Origin: an uncultured Oscillospiraceae bacterium
GTDB taxonomy: Bacteria > Bacillota > Clostridia > Oscillospirales > Acutalibacteraceae
DNA length: 8,306 bases
Assembly (NCBI GenBank): GCA_900555805.1
Contig: USMJ01000039.1
Span: 1-8,306, forward strand
Direction of reading: 5' to 3'
Below the pieces are notes generated by a model that was not told the origin of the DNA, searched no databases, and saw nothing but the letters and a program-made list of their open reading frames with translations. The first letter of the stretch is position 1. Every line of letters starts with the position of its first letter. Of the stretch, positions 6,542-8,306 are shown piece by piece. Made by a program: the position numbers and the translations under genes.

Positions 6542-6571
6542 GGGGTATAGTTGGGTTGTGGGTGGGGTGGG
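6542..6571 (+). other. G-run cluster with G-quadruplex potential
   Basis: Five runs of three or four G occur at 6542-6545, 6553-6555, 6560-6562, 6564-6567 and 6569-6571, with loops of 7, 4, 1 and 1 bases. This fits the usual intramolecular G-quadruplex pattern on the plus strand. It lies just past the sigG terminator and 20 bp beyond the stop codon of the convergent gene, whose 3' RNA would be C-rich here. Confidence 0.6.
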
Positions 6572-6590
6572 ATTGTTATTCTTCTCCCAA

Positions 6591-7304
6591 TCACTTCATC
6601 AGCTCTTTAATCTTCGATAAAGCCGCTTCGTCTATACTCACAATATATCTGACGACTTCTCCGTTGTTATAAAATGCGTCGACGCTATAGTCTCCTTCAT
6701 AGACAGACGAATCTTCCGTATCCTTGGAATCTTCCTCGCCGGGAATGTCAATATCTTCGTCCTCATTATCTTCATCGTCATCGTCGTCCTCATCATCATG
6801 ATCATCCACTTGATAAAAGAGATCTTCAAGCTCGGTTGAATAAGTTTTCAGAAAATATTTGAAGGCTTTTTCGTCGTTCGGTCCGAACTCGAGAACCTGA
6901 TCACCGTCCTTGGTTATTTCCACTCTTGAGATATTGGAAATTTTGAACAGCTCGTCCATATAGCTCTCCTTGATATACAAGCCGTAGGTTTGGAAGAACG
7001 GTTCGCTTAACGTGGAGAATATGAAGTTCTTTTCGGTGTCGCTGTCGGAAATATCATAGCTTTCTCTGAACTTGGAAAAAAGTATATTCTTTCCGTTTCT
7101 CAATTTCCGATTGAAAGTATACTTACTGCCGCAGTACAGCATACAATAATATTTCGTTGAATCATTCACCAAAAGGTAAGGGTGGTAATCGGAATCAAAG
7201 TACATTACCGCATAATCGCCCTGCTGCGAGACAATATTTGTCGTCAAAAAAGCGACAGCTATCGCAACGGCTAAAACTATCAATGCTATTTGGTATTTTT
7301 TCAT
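6591..7304 (-). CDS. Membrane-anchored extracytoplasmic protein with acidic tract, unknown function
   Basis: The product is 237 aa and I do not recognise its family. MKK followed by a hydrophobic segment (about residues 5-22) forms an uncleaved signal anchor or signal peptide with no lipobox, so the rest should lie outside the membrane. The ectodomain has a Tyr-rich start (YAVMYFDSDYHPYLLV), two cysteines in a CMLYC motif (54 and 58), and a mixed alpha/beta body to about 165. A tract at 167-198 is almost entirely Asp and Glu, and a short folded C-terminal part follows (VVRYIVSIDEAALSKIKELM). The acidic tract could bind Ca2+ or another cation or act as a spacer; neither is shown. An excellent RBS precedes it. 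It is the last gene of the minus-strand cluster, 31 bp after the preceding stop and ahead of a strong terminator. Confidence 0.85.
   Translation of the reverse strand: MKKYQIALIVLAVAIAVAFLTTNIVSQQGDYAVMYFDSDYHPYLLVNDSTKYYCMLYCGSKYTFNRKLRNGKNILFSKFRESYDISDSDTEKNFIFSTLSEPFFQTYGLYIKESYMDELFKISNISRVEITKDGDQVLEFGPNDEKAFKYFLKTYSTELEDLFYQVDDHDDEDDDDDEDNEDEDIDIPGEEDSKDTEDSSVYEGDYSVDAFYNNGEVVRYIVSIDEAALSKIKELMK
6711..6806 (-). repeat. Low-complexity Asp/Glu-encoding tract
   Basis: Residues 167-198 of the preceding protein include DDHDDEDDDDDEDNEDED, encoded by mixed GAC, GAT, GAA and GAG codons. Codon mixing means it is not a pure DNA microsatellite, which argues that the acidic protein character is selected. 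Confidence 0.8.
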
Positions 7305-7312
7305 ATACTACT

Positions 7313-7318
7313 CTCCTT
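7313..7318 (-). promoter_or_regulatory. Ribosome binding site of the acidic-tract protein
   Basis: On the minus strand AAGGAG lies 8 bases before the ATG at 7302-7304, a near-perfect Shine-Dalgarno that fixes this start. Confidence 0.85.
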
Positions 7319-7335
7319 TTGCGCCGTGGATAATA

Positions 7336-7845
7336 TTAAGTATAGAAATTGACCGTCTTTATTCTCATATTATCGAAGTCAAAGGAATCTTCGCTGCCAT
7401 ACATATATTCGAAGTCGCAGTTGTTGATCGCATATATCGCGTCGTCATCTGAAATCGAACTGTCCACCGAAAAATACAGCGTATAAGTAAAGCTTTCATG
7501 AGGTTCGGCTGTAAATGTGTCGGTTTTCATGTCGCTTAAGAATAATATTTCTTTATCCTTTGCTTTATAATACTTGTTTCCGTTGAAAGCGAAACGGCAG
7601 TATACATCTTTATTTGACCGGTTCGTGACCTTGACGGTGGCGGAAAACAGCTTTCCGCTGACATCGGGGAATTTCGCTTTGTCCTCATCGGCTCTTTTTA
7701 CGAAGCCGACAAATTCGGCGTCGATATCGGGGTATGTGACTGTCGGCTTGGTCTTGACGAAATAATAAGTCTGTATAGAAATTGACATTAGCAGCAAAGC
7801 CGCTATTACGGAAGAAAAGGCTATGTAAATTTTATTGTTCATCAT
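7336..7845 (-). CDS. Membrane-anchored protein with Ig-like ectodomain, unknown function
   Basis: The product is 169 aa from the first of two adjacent ATGs. GAGG at 7850-7853 is 4 bases from that ATG and 7 from the second (7842), so the true start may be the second, giving 168 aa. Residues about 6-30 are one membrane-spanning segment followed by a lysine, predicting an outside C-terminal domain. That domain starts with PDIDAEF (39-45), has a beta-sandwich-like strand FSATVKVTNRSNKDVY, and ends with the motif DAIYAINNCDFEYMYG (135-150). Two cysteines (83 and 143) could pair, which is inference. The next gene upstream encodes a paralogue with the same order of motifs. I cannot name the family; telokin-like or FxLYD-type extracytoplasmic domains are possible comparisons. 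Confidence 0.87.
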   Translation of the reverse strand: MMNNKIYIAFSSVIAALLLMSISIQTYYFVKTKPTVTYPDIDAEFVGFVKRADEDKAKFPDVSGKLFSATVKVTNRSNKDVYCRFAFNGNKYYKAKDKEILFLSDMKTDTFTAEPHESFTYTLYFSVDSSISDDDAIYAINNCDFEYMYGSEDSFDFDNMRIKTVNFYT

Positions 7846-7849
7846 TTTT

Positions 7850-7853
7850 CCTC
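7850..7853 (-). promoter_or_regulatory. Ribosome binding site favouring the second ATG of the 169-aa gene
   Basis: GAGG on the minus strand is 4 bases from the ATG at 7845 but 7 bases from the ATG at 7842. The second spacing is the more usual, so the product probably begins MNNKIY. Confidence 0.55.
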
Positions 7854-7876
7854 GTTTCTTTTATTTAAGGCTAAGT

Positions 7877-8306
7877 TCAGCCGTCATATTTGAACGTTCT
7901 CATCGTCCAGTCCGCGTCGTCTTGATCGTTGTTTTTGAACATATATTCAAATTCGCAGTTCTGTATGGCGGCTATCGCGTCTTTTTTCGATACAGATTCG
8001 TCAACAAAAAAATATACGGTATCCGTCGTGCTTCTTAAAAATTCCTCGGCAATTACGCCGTCCTCTTTGCTCGGTCTTAACAGGATTTTTATTCCGTCGC
8101 TTATATAGATTTTATCCGTGTTATAGCGATAGAGCCATTCCGACCTGCTTTCCGACCTGTTAAGCACGGAGATTTTAGCTGAGTACACATTCGAAGTGAA
8201 GTCAGCGACGCCTGCCGCTCCGCCCTCTTCGATTCTGATATCGCTCGCAAATTCAGCGGTGATATTCGGACGTTTCGACGAGGTGCGGTGTACCTCGCCG
8301 TAGGCT
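7877..8306 (-). CDS. Paralogue of the Ig-like membrane protein (5' end outside window)
   Basis: An open frame enters from the right edge and ends at TGA (7877-7879), giving 142 complete visible codons; the N terminus, presumably a membrane anchor, lies outside. Reading from a GTG near 8188 would cut the domain short, since recognisable residues (RPNITAEF) lie upstream of it. The product matches its downstream neighbour in order: P-N-I-T-A-EF against P-D-I-D-A-EF, YSAKISVLNRS against FSATVKVTNRS, and DAIAAIQNCEFEYMF against DAIYAINNCDFEYMY. Overall similarity is low, so the duplication is old or fast-evolving. The stop is 31 bp before the next start, the same gap as between the next two genes, which supports one operon. 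Function is unknown. Confidence 0.83.
   Translation of the reverse strand, partial: AYGEVHRTSSKRPNITAEFASDIRIEEGGAAGVADFTSNVYSAKISVLNRSESRSEWLYRYNTDKIYISDGIKILLRPSKEDGVIAEEFLRSTTDTVYFFVDESVSKKDAIAAIQNCEFEYMFKNNDQDDADWTMRTFKYDG

Overview
The window looks like a chromosomal segment from an endospore-forming, gut-type member of the Clostridia, probably Oscillospiraceae/Ruminococcus-like. The evidence is a clearly recognisable sporulation sigma factor SigG, a very large secreted protein with Listeria-Bacteroides (InlB B-type) repeats and FIVAR-like helical segments, mixed GC content, and Gram-positive ribosome binding sites and terminators. The taxonomic statement is inference; there is no rRNA or other species marker here.

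Layout. (1) Positions 1-5257, minus strand: one uninterrupted reading frame of at least 1752 codons that runs off the left edge. It encodes an exported modular surface protein: signal peptide, two copies of an Ig-like/unknown/FIVAR-like module, then a long array of B-repeats interrupted by two MucBP-like units. A central stretch (about 2761-3120) has only 33 % GC (hand count) against about 50-55 % in sampled flanking lines, so the gene is a compositional mosaic. (2) Positions 5258-5721: a divergent intergenic region. It holds a good SigA-type promoter and a long, potentially structured leader for the surface protein, an operator-like dyad, a pair of related 16-bp boxes, and the sigG leader with a hairpin that buries the sigG ribosome binding site. 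(3) Positions 5722-6489, plus strand: sigG, 255 aa, starting at a GTG. (4) Positions 6490-6590: a convergent intergenic region with a strong hairpin terminator usable in both directions and a G-run cluster with G-quadruplex potential. (5) Positions 6591-8306, minus strand: three closely and evenly spaced genes, probably one operon, for small membrane-anchored extracytoplasmic proteins of unknown function. Two of them are paralogues sharing a C-terminal DAIxAIxNCxFEYM motif; the third has a very acidic Asp/Glu tract. The most upstream gene is cut by the right edge.

How the parts may relate. SigG directs late gene expression in the forespore. It stands here apart from spoIIGA/sigE, its frequent neighbours in Firmicutes. 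The surface protein and the small membrane-protein operon have no visible functional link to SigG; sharing a divergent control region and a terminator is only positional evidence. The most noteworthy items are the RBS-occluding hairpin in front of sigG, the mosaic duplicated architecture of the giant surface protein, its long leader, and the uncharacterised three-gene membrane operon.
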